Below are positions 1 to 10,953 of a stretch of 46,880 nucleotides of DNA, in pieces. Position 1 is the stretch's first letter. Each line of letters starts with the position of its first letter. Source of the stretch: Billgrantia lactosivorans (lineage in GTDB: Bacteria; Pseudomonadota; Gammaproteobacteria; Pseudomonadales; Halomonadaceae); contig NZ_QHGY01000018.1 in assembly GCF_003254665.1 (NCBI RefSeq), positions 300 to 47,179 on the forward strand, read 5' to 3'. A program made the translations under genes and the position numbers. The notes beneath the pieces were generated by a model. That model worked only from the letters and a program-made list of their open reading frames with translations. It ran no database searches and had not been told where the DNA came from.

Positions 1-24
1 GCGCCACCCGAGCGCGCGGACTAT

Positions 25-53
25 CCACAGGCGCTCGACGCGAGAGCCTGTGG
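25..53 (-). terminator. hairpin downstream of dld
   Basis: An 8-base stem (CCACAGGC with GCCTGTGG) continues through one mismatch into a CTCG/CGAG inner stem with a three-base loop. It lies 7 bases beyond the dld stop codon, where a transcript of the lut-dld operon would end. There is no T-run after it on the minus strand, so it may be an RNA 3'-end stabiliser and not a classical intrinsic terminator. Confidence 0.4.
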
Positions 54-59
54 GCAGTT

Positions 60-2938
<2,879 letters not shown>

Positions 2939-2942
<4 letters not shown>

Positions 2943-3607
2943 GGGCGCTCCTCGGCGTGGCGCAGCAGCACCACCAGTACGCGCGGGCCGTGGACGCCAT
3001 AGGCCAGGGTCTGTTCGATGTCGGCGGTCTTGCTCGGCCCCGAGATCAGCAGCGCATTGGTGGGCATGCCGCCGGCCCAGCCGTGGGCTTCGACCACGTC
3101 GAAGAAGGTGTCCTCGACGGTGTCGGCATCGAGCACGGCGATGTGGATCGGCGGCACCAGGCTCAGCAGGCGCGGCTCGTCGGGGGTCGGCCACAGCCAC
3201 AGGCTGCCGGTCTCGGCGATGGCGCCGCGCGTGGAGGTCAGGCCGGCATCGGTGTCGTGGAATTGCTCGTGCCGCCAGGTCTCGATGTCGCGGTCGGCGT
3301 CGAGCAGGATGACCTCGTCTTTGGCCAGCGCCGCGCGGGCTTCGGCGGCGACGGGGTGCTCCCGCCCCAGGGCCAGGCGTCGAATGCCCTTGGCATCGAG
3401 CACGCCGGCAAGTACCTTGGTCCAGTCATCGCGTGACGTGTGGATCACCTCGCCATGCACGGAGGTGATCCAGCGCTCGAAGCGCGCCAGCCGCTCTGCG
3501 TGATCCCAGCCGCGCCCGGTGACCACGGCGAAGTCGCTCTCGGGAGCCGCCAGCGGTCCGTCGGCGCGTTCGCGCAGGCGCTTGAGGATATTGTCGCGGG
3601 CACTCAT
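2939..3607 (-). CDS. lutC: LutC/YkgG family lactate utilisation protein
   Basis: A 222-residue LUD-domain protein, the third subunit of the LutABC iron-sulfur L-lactate oxidation complex. The C-terminal region has the family pattern of a GAIAETGSLWL segment followed by PRLLSLVPPIHI, near-identical in type to the matching segment of LutB. It has no cysteine clusters, as expected. The start overlaps the lutB stop by 4 bases and its stop overlaps the dld start by 4 bases, pointing to translational coupling along the operon. Confidence 0.9.
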
Positions 3608-5064
3608 GAACGCTCCCCCCCATCCTCATCGGATTTGCCTGCCTGGTGGCGTTTGACCATTGCATGCAGTGAAACCTTGGCCGGCTTGGGCGCGGTGCGG
3701 TATTCGGTCCAGGGACCAAGCTTCGACGGCATCAGCGCCTGGAGCTTGCCGGCGAGTGCCGCACCGCTGCGCCAGGCGGCGGGATGGGTGGCCAACCACT
3801 GGAAGCCCTTCCACGCCGCCACCTCCTTCTTCGTTCGCTTGACGCCGGCACCGCGCACGTTGCCGCGCCCCTCGCCCACCGCCTCGCGACGCAGGCGCAC
3901 CAGCAGGTCGGGAATCGGGATCTTGACCGGGCACACCTCGCCGCAGGCGCCGCACAGGCTCGAGGCGGTGGGCAGGTCCTTGGTCGCCTCCAGGCCCATC
4001 ATGTGCGGCATCAGGATGCTGCCGATGGGGCCGGGATAGGTGGTGCCGTAGGTGTGGCCGCCCACCCGGGTATAGACCGGACAGTGGTTCATGCAGGCGC
4101 CGCAGCGAATGCAGCGCAAGGTGTCGAGCAGCTCATCATCCTGGTAGATGTTGGAGCGGCCGCTGTCGACCAGTACCAGATGGACTTCCTGCGGCCCATC
4201 GTGCTCGCCGGGCTTGCGCGGCGAGCTGATCATGTTGAAGTAGGTGGTGACGTGCTGGCCGGTGGCCGAACGGGTCAGCAGCGCGTAGAGCGGCGGCACA
4301 TCGCGCAGGTGTTCGACCACCTTCTCGATGCCGGTCACGGCGATGTGCACCGGCGGCACGGCGGTGGTCATGCGGCCGTTGCCCTCGTTTTCCACCAGGC
4401 ACAGGGTCCCGGTCTCGGCCACGGCGAAATTGACCCCCGAAATGCCGACATCGGCGGCCATGAAGCGCTCGCGCAGCTGGGCGCGCGCCGCGGCGGTCAT
4501 GGTGTCGACGTCGCGAGTGCGCTCGATCCCTGTCTTGTCGTGCATGATCTCGGCGATCTCGTCGGTATTGAGATGGATCGCCGGCATGATGATATGCGAG
4601 GGCGTCTGTTCGTTGAGCTGCACCAGGTATTCGCCAAGATCGGACTCCAGCGCCTCGATGCCCGCCGCTTCCAGATGGGCATTGAGGTGCATCTCCTCGG
4701 AGACCATCGACTTGCCCTTGATCACTGCCCTGGCGCCGTGGCGCTCGCAGATCTCGCCGATGATGCGGCACGCCTCGTCGCCGTTCTCGGCCCAGTGCAC
4801 CTGGATGCCGTTGGCCTGGCAGTTGGCCTCGAGACGCTCCAGCAGGTCGGGCAGCTTGGCCAGCGCACGCAGGCGAATGTTGGCCCCCAGCTCGCGCAGG
4901 ACCTCGAGGTCCCAGTCGCTGAAGACGTCGCGGCGCTTGGCCATCAGGCCATCCATCGCGCGGCGAAAGTTGGCGCGAATCTGTGGGTTGCCCAGGGCAT
5001 CGTGGGCCTGGCGGTGAAATTCGCGCGGGGTGAAGGTCTGCACCGGCTCGTGGGCTGCGCTCAT
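3604..5064 (-). CDS. lutB: LutB iron-sulfur lactate oxidation subunit
   Basis: A 486-residue protein with an N-terminal LUD domain (about residues 60-300, with GVNFAVAETGTLCLVENEGN) and a C-terminal ferredoxin-like region. Two 4Fe-4S motifs are visible, CIRCGACMNHCP near residue 319 and CGACGEVCP near residue 372. The family works with LutA and LutC to oxidise L-lactate to pyruvate independently of the flavin LldD enzyme. The ATG at 5064 was chosen because it overlaps the lutA stop (ATGA) and begins the conserved N-terminus; the longer upstream frame lies inside lutA. Confidence 0.92.
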   Translation of the reverse strand: MSAAHEPVQTFTPREFHRQAHDALGNPQIRANFRRAMDGLMAKRRDVFSDWDLEVLRELGANIRLRALAKLPDLLERLEANCQANGIQVHWAENGDEACRIIGEICERHGARAVIKGKSMVSEEMHLNAHLEAAGIEALESDLGEYLVQLNEQTPSHIIMPAIHLNTDEIAEIMHDKTGIERTRDVDTMTAAARAQLRERFMAADVGISGVNFAVAETGTLCLVENEGNGRMTTAVPPVHIAVTGIEKVVEHLRDVPPLYALLTRSATGQHVTTYFNMISSPRKPGEHDGPQEVHLVLVDSGRSNIYQDDELLDTLRCIRCGACMNHCPVYTRVGGHTYGTTYPGPIGSILMPHMMGLEATKDLPTASSLCGACGEVCPVKIPIPDLLVRLRREAVGEGRGNVRGAGVKRTKKEVAAWKGFQWLATHPAAWRSGAALAGKLQALMPSKLGPWTEYRTAPKPAKVSLHAMVKRHQAGKSDEDGGERS

Positions 5065-5816
5065 GAGGTCCTCCGCCACAGGTAGCTGGCGATGTGCTCG
5101 CCCTCGACGGGCTTGTTCTGGTGCTCGAAGCGGCCGGCGATGTTCATCAGGCAGCCGCAATCGGAAGTCACGAAACGCTTGACGCCGGTGGCCTCGATCG
5201 CCTGGGTCTTGTCCTCGACCATGGCGGCGGAGACCTCGGGATGACGCACCGCGAAGGTGCCGCCGAAGCCACAGCACTCGGCGGCGCGGGCCTGTTCCAC
5301 CAGTTCGACCTGACCCATGCGGGCGAGCAGCGCCGGGCCGGTTTCGGCCAGGCCCATCTCGCGGCGGGCGCTGCAGGACGTATGCATGGCGATCTTCTCG
5401 GGCTGCCCACGGTCCTCGAGCCTGAGCTGGCAGACGTGCAGCAGGAACTCGGTCAGCTCGTAGATCCGCCCCGCCACCTCGTTGGCGCGCGCCTCATGCT
5501 CGGTGCCGGCGAAGAGCTGCGGGTAATGGGTGCGCATCATGCCGCCGCAGGAGCCCGAGGGCACGACGATCGGCCAGGATTCCGCGAACAGATCGAGCTG
5601 CGCCGCCGCCACGGCCCGCGCCTCATCGTGGTAGCCGGAGGTGTAGGCAGGCTGCCCGCAGCAAGTCTGGCCCTGGGGGAAAAGTACCATGATGCCTTCG
5701 CGCTCGAGCAAGCGTATGCCATCCAGACCGGCGTCAGGATAGAAGAGGTCGATCAGGCAGGTACCGAAGAAGTAGACCTTCTCCGGCTTGGGTGGATACA
5801 GCTTGACTGACGTCAT
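5061..5816 (-). CDS. lutA: LutA CCG-domain lactate oxidation subunit
   Basis: A 251-residue protein of the LutA/GlpC-like CCG family. Two cysteine-rich CCG modules are present: TCCGQPAYTSG near residue 52 and ECCGFGGTF near residue 181. These bind iron-sulfur clusters in the family and take part in electron transfer during L-lactate oxidation. It is the first gene of the lut-dld operon. A strong GAGGGAG ribosome binding site precedes the ATG at 5816. The promoter and LldR-like operators lie just upstream. No lactate permease is present in the window. Confidence 0.92.
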   Translation of the reverse strand: MTSVKLYPPKPEKVYFFGTCLIDLFYPDAGLDGIRLLEREGIMVLFPQGQTCCGQPAYTSGYHDEARAVAAAQLDLFAESWPIVVPSGSCGGMMRTHYPQLFAGTEHEARANEVAGRIYELTEFLLHVCQLRLEDRGQPEKIAMHTSCSARREMGLAETGPALLARMGQVELVEQARAAECCGFGGTFAVRHPEVSAAMVEDKTQAIEATGVKRFVTSDCGCLMNIAGRFEHQNKPVEGEHIASYLWRRTS

Positions 5817-5868
5817 TGGGCTCCCTCACTGTCGACCCTTGGGCCGTGGGCGGTCTGCTGATTGGCGC

Positions 5869-5897
5869 ATGCTATTGTTGAAAATTGGTCAAACCAA
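5869..5897 (-). promoter_or_regulatory. candidate lutA promoter overlapping operator O1
   Basis: On the minus strand TTGGTT (plus 5892-5897), a 17-base spacer and TAGCAT (plus 5869-5874) make a weak sigma-70 promoter about 50 bases before the lutA start. Its -35 box lies inside the perfect operator palindrome, so a bound repressor would block polymerase directly. The assignment rests on spacing and position; matches to the -35 consensus are modest. Confidence 0.45.
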
Positions 5898-5900
5898 TTT
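5882..5900. promoter_or_regulatory. LldR-type operator O1 (lut side)
   Basis: A perfect 8-base inverted repeat, AAATTGGT and ACCAATTT, separated by 3 bases. It contains the FadR-subfamily GntR core TTGGT-N3-ACCAA and closely resembles the AATTGG...CCAATT operators described for LldR/PdhR-like regulators. It lies 66 bases upstream of lutA and overlaps the candidate promoter, consistent with lactate-relieved repression by the divergently encoded GntR protein. Confidence 0.85.
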
Positions 5901-5985
5901 ACCGATAGAGGTCGTTGAACCTTAGGACCCGCCACGGGACGTGTCAACGCCACGCCCCGCTTTATGCCTCGGATTCGCATAGACT

Positions 5986-5998
5986 TTGGTCTACCCAA
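5986..5998. promoter_or_regulatory. imperfect LldR-type operator O2
   Basis: TTGGT-CTA-CCCAA matches the TTGGT-N3-ACCAA core with one mismatch. It lies between the two perfect operators, with centres about 101 bases from O1 and 95 from O3. Such spacing could allow looping between sites, but this copy may also be chance. Confidence 0.45.
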
Positions 5999-6079
5999 CT
6001 GACCGATGACGAGGCCTCTCCACTGGTCGGGGCACCACATGCCCCATGCCATTTGCATGGCGGCGCTTTTCCAGTCACT

Positions 6080-6094
6080 ATTGGTAAGACCAAT
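6080..6094. promoter_or_regulatory. LldR-type operator O3 (regulator side)
   Basis: A perfect 6-base inverted repeat, ATTGGT and ACCAAT, separated by 3 bases, same core as O1. It lies 35 bases upstream of the GntR regulator start, a position suited to autoregulation. Confidence 0.8.
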
Positions 6095-6129
6095 TAGGCG
6101 AATATCGGCTCTGCCCAGGAAAGATTCGC

Positions 6130-6903
6130 ATGACCTACCAGAACGTGCGCCAGCCGCGGCTGGCCGACGTCATCACCGAGCGGCTCGAGGCGATGATCCT
6201 CGAGGGCAGCCTCAAGCCTGGCCAGCGCCTGCCCCCCGAGCGCGAACTGGCCGAACGTTTCGGCGTCTCGCGCCCCTCGCTGCGCGAGGCGATCCAGAAG
6301 CTGGCCACCCGCGGCCTGCTGACCAGCCGTCAGGGTGGCGGCACCTTCGTCACCCGCGAACTCAACAGCGGCTACAGCGACCCGCTGCTCGACATGCTGG
6401 CCCGGCACCAGGAGTTCCACCTGGACCTGCTCGAATTCCGCGACGCCATGGAGGGACTCTCGGCCTATTATGCCGCACTTCGCTCCACCCCGGCCGATCG
6501 CGCCATGCTGATCAAGCGCTTCGAGGAGCTGGAGGCCTGCTTCGCCGGGCGCAACCCCGAGCTGGAAGCCAAGGCGGATGCCGCCTTTCATCTGGCCATC
6601 GCCGAAGCGGCACACAACGTTCTGCTGCTGCATACCATCCGAGGCATCTTCCACCTGCTGGAGAAGAGCATCGTCGACAACCTGGCCCACCTGTTCGAGA
6701 AGCCCCAGTCGCGACCGATGCTGATGAAGCAGCACCGTGCCCTGCTCGATGCCATCCTCGAGGGCCGCGCCGAGGATGCCCGAGCACGTTCCCACGAACA
6801 TCTGGTGTTCGTCGAGGAGGAACTGCTGGAGATGGAGCGCGCCGAAACCCGCGCCCAACGCGCCTTGCGGCGCGCCCAGGCTCTGCCGGAAATCCAGCTG
6901 TAG
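6130..6903 (+). CDS. lldR: FadR-subfamily GntR regulator (LldR-like)
   Basis: A 257-residue transcription factor. The N-terminal winged helix (about residues 8-75) has the GntR pattern LPPERELAERFGVSRPSLRE followed by the wing GLLTSRQGGGTFV. The C-terminal FCD ligand domain (about 90-230) carries conserved residues in EFRDAMEG, DAAFHLAIAEAAHN and the late histidine of EHLVFVEEE. It is transcribed divergently from the lut-dld operon, and the intervening DNA holds three copies of the operator expected for this subfamily, so it is very likely the lactate-responsive regulator. It begins an apparent operon with the sensor kinase 10 bases downstream. PdhR is the nearest alternative by family, but context favours lactate. 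Confidence 0.85.
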   Translation: MTYQNVRQPRLADVITERLEAMILEGSLKPGQRLPPERELAERFGVSRPSLREAIQKLATRGLLTSRQGGGTFVTRELNSGYSDPLLDMLARHQEFHLDLLEFRDAMEGLSAYYAALRSTPADRAMLIKRFEELEACFAGRNPELEAKADAAFHLAIAEAAHNVLLLHTIRGIFHLLEKSIVDNLAHLFEKPQSRPMLMKQHRALLDAILEGRAEDARARSHEHLVFVEEELLEMERAETRAQRALRRAQALPEIQL

Positions 6904-6913
6904 GGAACGTCGC

Positions 6914-8830
6914 GTGAAAGGCCCTCATCACCCGCCCCGCCTGTCGCTCCGCCTGCGTCGGCTGCTGTTGCTGCTGCTGCCGCTGGGCCTGGTCGTGGTC
7001 ATGTGGCAGGCTTCCCAGGTGGCGCGCGAGCAGGCGCTGCAGACCCTGGTGCGAGAGGCCGAGAACGAGCTGCGCCTCTCTGCCGCCGGCCTGGAAGGCC
7101 ATCTGACGCGCCATGACTACCTGCCGCAGCTGCTGGCCTCGCGCGGGATGGTGCGGCGCTTCCTGCTCAACCAGGGAGAACAGGACCCGATGCCGCTCAA
7201 CCTGCTGCTCGACCAGTTCCGTGCCACTGCGGACGTGTCGGACGTCTATCTGCTGGATGCCTACGCCAATACCGTGGCGGCCAGCAACTGGCATCGGCCG
7301 GATACCTTCATCGGCCAGAACTATGCCTTCCGCAGCTACTATCAGGATGCCATCGAGGGCAAGCGCGGCCGCTTCTACGGCCTGGGCGTGCAGTCACTGG
7401 AGCGAGGCTACTACTTCTCGGCCCCGGTGTGGCTCGACGACACGGCCCCCGACGCCCGTCCCAGCGGCGTGATGGTGATCAAGGTGCTGCTCGACGCGAT
7501 CGAAGAGAGCTGGGCCGAGCAGGACGCCGAGCTGATGGTGACCGACGAGGACGACATCATCTTCATGGCCAGCCACCCGGCGCTGCGCATGGCCGCCCTG
7601 CATCCGTTCACCGAGGAGGAGCGGCAGGCGCTGCTGGCCACCCGCCGCTACGCCGACGAACCGCTGACCCACTCCGGCATCGAGGTCTTTGCCCATCGCG
7701 ACGATGGCAGCCAGCTGGTGCGCTTCACCAAGGGCGCACTCGATGGCAGCCGCTACCTCGGCATGGCTCGCCCGATGGAGGCGTTCGGCTGGAACATGCA
7801 CATCCTAAAGCCGCTGGATTCGGTCTACAGCGCCCAGTGGCTGGCCGCCGCACTCGCCGGGGGGCTCTACGGCGTGGTCACCCTGGCGGGCGGCATCGGC
7901 TGGCAGCGCCGTCGGCTGCGCCGGGAGCGGGAGCTGTTCACCGAGCGGGAACGCCAGACCCTGGCCCGGGCGCGGGACGAGCTGGAGCGCAATGTCGCGC
8001 TCCGCACCCGCGACCTGCTGGATACCAACCGGCGGCTTTCCGACGAGATCGAGGAGCGGCGCCGGGCCGAGGAGAACCTTCGCCAGACCCGCGACGAGCT
8101 GATTCAGGCCGCCAAGCTGGCCGTGCTCGGCCAATTGGCTGCTGGCATCAACCACGAGCTCAATCAGCCGTTGGCCGCCATTCGCGCCTACGCCGAGAAT
8201 GCCCGTGCCTTCCTCGAGCGCCAGCGCCTGGACGCCGCCGACGCCAACCTGGCCCAGGTGGTCGAGCTGACCGAGCGCATGGCCGAGATCAGCGCCCAGC
8301 TGCGCCAGTTCTCGCGCAAGAGCGACAGTTCGCTGACGGCGGTCTCGGTCCAGGCGTGCTTCGGCTATGCGCTGCGCCTTTACCAGAATCGCCTGCGCAA
8401 CGTCGAGGTGATACGCCGCTGGGACGACGAGGTCTGGGTGCATGCCGACCTGGTGCGCCTCGAGCAGGTGCTGGTCAACCTGATCGGCAATGCGCTGCAG
8501 GCGATGACGGAGTCCCCCGCCCCCAAGCTCATCCTCGACATCGAGGTCGCCGCGACCCAGGTACGGATCAGCGTCACCGACACCGGCCCCGGCATTCCCG
8601 AGCCGCACCTCGCGCGCATCTTCGAGCCGTTCTTCACCACCAAGTCGCCGGGCAGCGGGCTGGGCCTGGGCCTGTCGATATCAGCACGCATCATCAAGGA
8701 CCTGGGAGGCAGCATCGAGGCCACCAACCCGCCCGATGCCGGTGCGTGCTTCACCATCATCCTGCCCCGCGAGGAACGTTCCGACGCCTCCTCGACATCG
8801 CCAACCCAGGAGCAGCGCTCACATGCATGA
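6914..8830 (+). CDS. DctB-like sensor histidine kinase
   Basis: A 638-residue membrane kinase. One transmembrane segment (about residues 17-32) and a second (about 308-330) bracket a periplasmic sensor region of about 270 residues, typical of the double-PAS/dCache domain of DctB that binds C4-dicarboxylates. A coiled-coil linker (335-400) precedes the HisKA domain with H414 in INHELNQPLAAIRAYAENA. The ATPase domain shows an N box (NLIGNALQAM, 522-531), G1 (DTGPGI, 556) and G2 (GLGLGLS, 582). The GTG at 6914 was chosen because it follows the regulator stop by 10 bases, has AGGG upstream and directly precedes the first membrane segment; further upstream the frame lies within the GntR gene. The ligand is not determinable here. 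Confidence 0.86.
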   Translation: MKGPHHPPRLSLRLRRLLLLLLPLGLVVVMWQASQVAREQALQTLVREAENELRLSAAGLEGHLTRHDYLPQLLASRGMVRRFLLNQGEQDPMPLNLLLDQFRATADVSDVYLLDAYANTVAASNWHRPDTFIGQNYAFRSYYQDAIEGKRGRFYGLGVQSLERGYYFSAPVWLDDTAPDARPSGVMVIKVLLDAIEESWAEQDAELMVTDEDDIIFMASHPALRMAALHPFTEEERQALLATRRYADEPLTHSGIEVFAHRDDGSQLVRFTKGALDGSRYLGMARPMEAFGWNMHILKPLDSVYSAQWLAAALAGGLYGVVTLAGGIGWQRRRLRRERELFTERERQTLARARDELERNVALRTRDLLDTNRRLSDEIEERRRAEENLRQTRDELIQAAKLAVLGQLAAGINHELNQPLAAIRAYAENARAFLERQRLDAADANLAQVVELTERMAEISAQLRQFSRKSDSSLTAVSVQACFGYALRLYQNRLRNVEVIRRWDDEVWVHADLVRLEQVLVNLIGNALQAMTESPAPKLILDIEVAATQVRISVTDTGPGIPEPHLARIFEPFFTTKSPGSGLGLGLSISARIIKDLGGSIEATNPPDAGACFTIILPREERSDASSTSPTQEQRSHA

Positions 8831-10205
8831 CCCGGCGGCCATTCCGGTACTGATCATCGACGACGAACCCCACCTGCGCATCACTGCCGGCCAGACCCTC
8901 GAACTGGCCGGCTACCAGCCGGAGCCGCACGCCAGCGCCGAGAGCGCCCTCGAGGCACTCTCGCCCGACTTCCCCGGCGTGATCGTCAGCGACATTCGCA
9001 TGCCCGGCATGGACGGCATGGCGCTGCTGCGCGAGGTGCGGCTGCGCGACCCGGACCTGCCAGTGATCCTGATCACCGGCCACGGCGACATCTCCACCGC
9101 CGTCGAAGCCATGCGCGAGGGCGCCTGGGACTTCCTCGAGAAACCCTTTGCCGGCGAGCGGCTCGTCGAGATGGTGCGCCGCGGGGTCGACAAGCGGCGC
9201 CTGAGCCTGGAGAACCGTCAGTTGAAGGCGGAACTGGAAGCCCAGCAGGCCGCCCCAGGACCGCGTCTGGTGGGGCGAACCCCCGTCATCCAGCGTCTCG
9301 CCTCCATGGTGCAGCGCATCGCCCAGGTGGAAACCGACGTCCTGCTGTTCGGCGAGACCGGCACCGGCAAGGACCTGGTGGCGCGAGCCATCCACGAGCG
9401 CAGCCCGCGCGGCGGCCATCCCTTCGTCGCCATCAACTGCGGAGCGGTGCCGGAGAGCATCATCGAGTCGGAGCTGTTCGGCCATGAGAAAGGCGCCTTC
9501 ACCGGCGCCGTGGAGCGCCGCATCGGCAAGTTCGAGTACGCCAACGGCGGTACCGTGTTCCTCGACGAGATCGAGTCGATGCCGCTGGCACTGCAGGTCA
9601 AGCTGCTGCGTGTGCTGCAGGAGCGCTGCGTCGAGCGCCTCGGCGCCAACGAAACCGTGCCGCTCGACCTCCGCGTGATCGCCGCCACCAAGGTCGATCT
9701 CAAGCTGGCCGCCGAGGCCGGGAATTTCCGCGAGGACCTCTACTACCGACTCAACGTCGTCACTCTGCCGATCCCGCCACTGCGCGAACGGCGTGAGGAC
9801 ATCCCCCTGCTGTTCCAGCACTTCGCCGTGGTTGCCGCCAATCGCAGCGGGCAAGAGACCCCACCGCTGGACGCCACCGGCATCTCCACCCTGATGGCGC
9901 ATGACTGGCCCGGCAACGTGCGCGAACTGCGCAATCTGGCCGAACGCTACGTGCTGCTGGGGTCAGCCTTCGACCACCGCCTCGACGTGCTGCTCGAGGG
10001 CGTCGAGGGGGGCGGCACCGATCTTGCCCTGCCCCAGCAGGTGGAGTTGTTCGAGAAGAGCGTGATCAGCCAGTCGCTGGTCAGCCACCGCGGGCGCATC
10101 ACCGAGGTCTGCGAGCACCTGGGGCTGCCGCGCAAGACGCTCTACGACAAGCTGCGCAAGTACGGGCTGAAGGCCGAGGACTACCGCCACAACGTCGAGC
10201 CCTGA
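8823..10205 (+). CDS. DctD-like sigma-54 response regulator
   Basis: A 460-residue NtrC-family activator. The receiver domain (5-120) has acidic DD at 13-14, phospho-acceptor D57 in VSDIRMPGMDG and lysine in FLEKPF (107). The AAA+ domain shows Walker A GETGTGKD (177-184), the sigma-54 contact loop GAFTGA (224-229) and Walker B VFLDE (245-249). A Fis-type helix-turn-helix ends the protein (RITEVCEHLGLPRKTLYDKL). The ATG at 8823 overlaps the kinase stop by 8 bases and has GGAG upstream, so the pair is translationally coupled. It should activate a sigma-54 promoter; the site at 15633 is a candidate target. Its 3' end overlaps the convergent ydjM-like gene by 25 bases. Confidence 0.9.
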   Translation: MHDPAAIPVLIIDDEPHLRITAGQTLELAGYQPEPHASAESALEALSPDFPGVIVSDIRMPGMDGMALLREVRLRDPDLPVILITGHGDISTAVEAMREGAWDFLEKPFAGERLVEMVRRGVDKRRLSLENRQLKAELEAQQAAPGPRLVGRTPVIQRLASMVQRIAQVETDVLLFGETGTGKDLVARAIHERSPRGGHPFVAINCGAVPESIIESELFGHEKGAFTGAVERRIGKFEYANGGTVFLDEIESMPLALQVKLLRVLQERCVERLGANETVPLDLRVIAATKVDLKLAAEAGNFREDLYYRLNVVTLPIPPLRERREDIPLLFQHFAVVAANRSGQETPPLDATGISTLMAHDWPGNVRELRNLAERYVLLGSAFDHRLDVLLEGVEGGGTDLALPQQVELFEKSVISQSLVSHRGRITEVCEHLGLPRKTLYDKLRKYGLKAEDYRHNVEP

Positions 10206-10851
10206 CGCCACAGTTCCTGCAGCGAGGCAAAGGGCGGCAGCCACGGCAGCAGGCTCGTCGCGACCAACAGCATGAGCAGCGAGTTGCCGGCGCACGGTAG
10301 TCGAACGGCTTGAGGGCCGTGCCGAAGGAGCGCTTGAGCCGCGCGCCGGTCAGGTCCACGCTGAAGAGTTCGTCGAGCAGCAGGTGGATACAGTAGCCCA
10401 GCAGCAGGGCCGCCCCCTGGGCCCAGGCGAGCCGGGCCGGCTGGCCGAGCCACTGATAGCCCGCAACGCTGGTCGCCAGCCCGCACAGCACGGCGGCCAG
10501 CAGCGAGTGCCAGATACCGCGATGCACGGAGAAGCGCTTGAAGATGGGGCTGAGCACGACACGCACCCCGAGGTAGAGCCCGCCGCATACCATCAGCAGC
10601 GCCCCTGGCTCGAGCTGGGCATGCAGCAGGAGTACCCCCACCACCACCGCCAGCACGGCCATGGTATTGAAGATCAGGCGCACGGCGTGGGAATGATCGG
10701 CATCGATATCGGGCAGGATGCCGCCGAAGGCGGTCAATGCCCCGAGCGGCAGCGCCTCGCCCGGGGACCAGAGCTCCCCCTGCCAGCCGATGAAGGCCAG
10801 CAGGGCACCGCCGCCCACGGCGGCACTCAGATGGGTGCGAAAGTCGGCCAT
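10181..10851 (-). pseudogene. ydjM: YdjM-like membrane hydrolase, frameshifted
   Basis: The first part (about 187 residues from the ATG at 10851) is a clear LexA-regulated, DUF457/YdjM-type inner membrane protein: several hydrophobic segments, GILPDIDADHSHAVR and HRGIWHS, the conserved metal-hydrolase-like motifs. After FDYRAP, near plus positions 10287-10294, the frame becomes Arg/Cys-rich nonsense, while the neighbouring frame continues plausibly as GNSLLMLLVATSLLPWLPPF and stops at 10181. Restoring one base (for example CC to CCC) joins them into a protein of about 223 residues. E. coli YdjM is about 196. A GGAG lies 12 bases before the start, and a consensus LexA box sits just upstream. 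It could be a real inactivating mutation, a sequencing or assembly error, or a tolerated C-terminal change. Confidence 0.75.
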
Positions 10852-10869
10852 GCCGGGCAAACTCCATAA

Positions 10870-10885
10870 CTGTATAAATAAACAG
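10870..10885 (-). promoter_or_regulatory. LexA (SOS) box
   Basis: CTGT-ATAAATAA-ACAG is an exact CTGT-N8-ACAG LexA site with an AT-only spacer. It lies 18 bases upstream of the ydjM-like start codon. ydjM is a member of the E. coli SOS regulon, so site and gene identity support each other. Confidence 0.88.
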
Positions 10886-10953
10886 ATTATTTTGCCCGGC
10901 GCAGAAGCACAACGGCCTCTTGGTTTTTTCTTATCAGGCGAAGTAACGCGACG

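Noticed and set aside
22..30. CTATCCACA, close to a DnaA box
   Set aside because: The first base deviates, it is single, and the sequence is better explained as one arm of the hairpin after dld.
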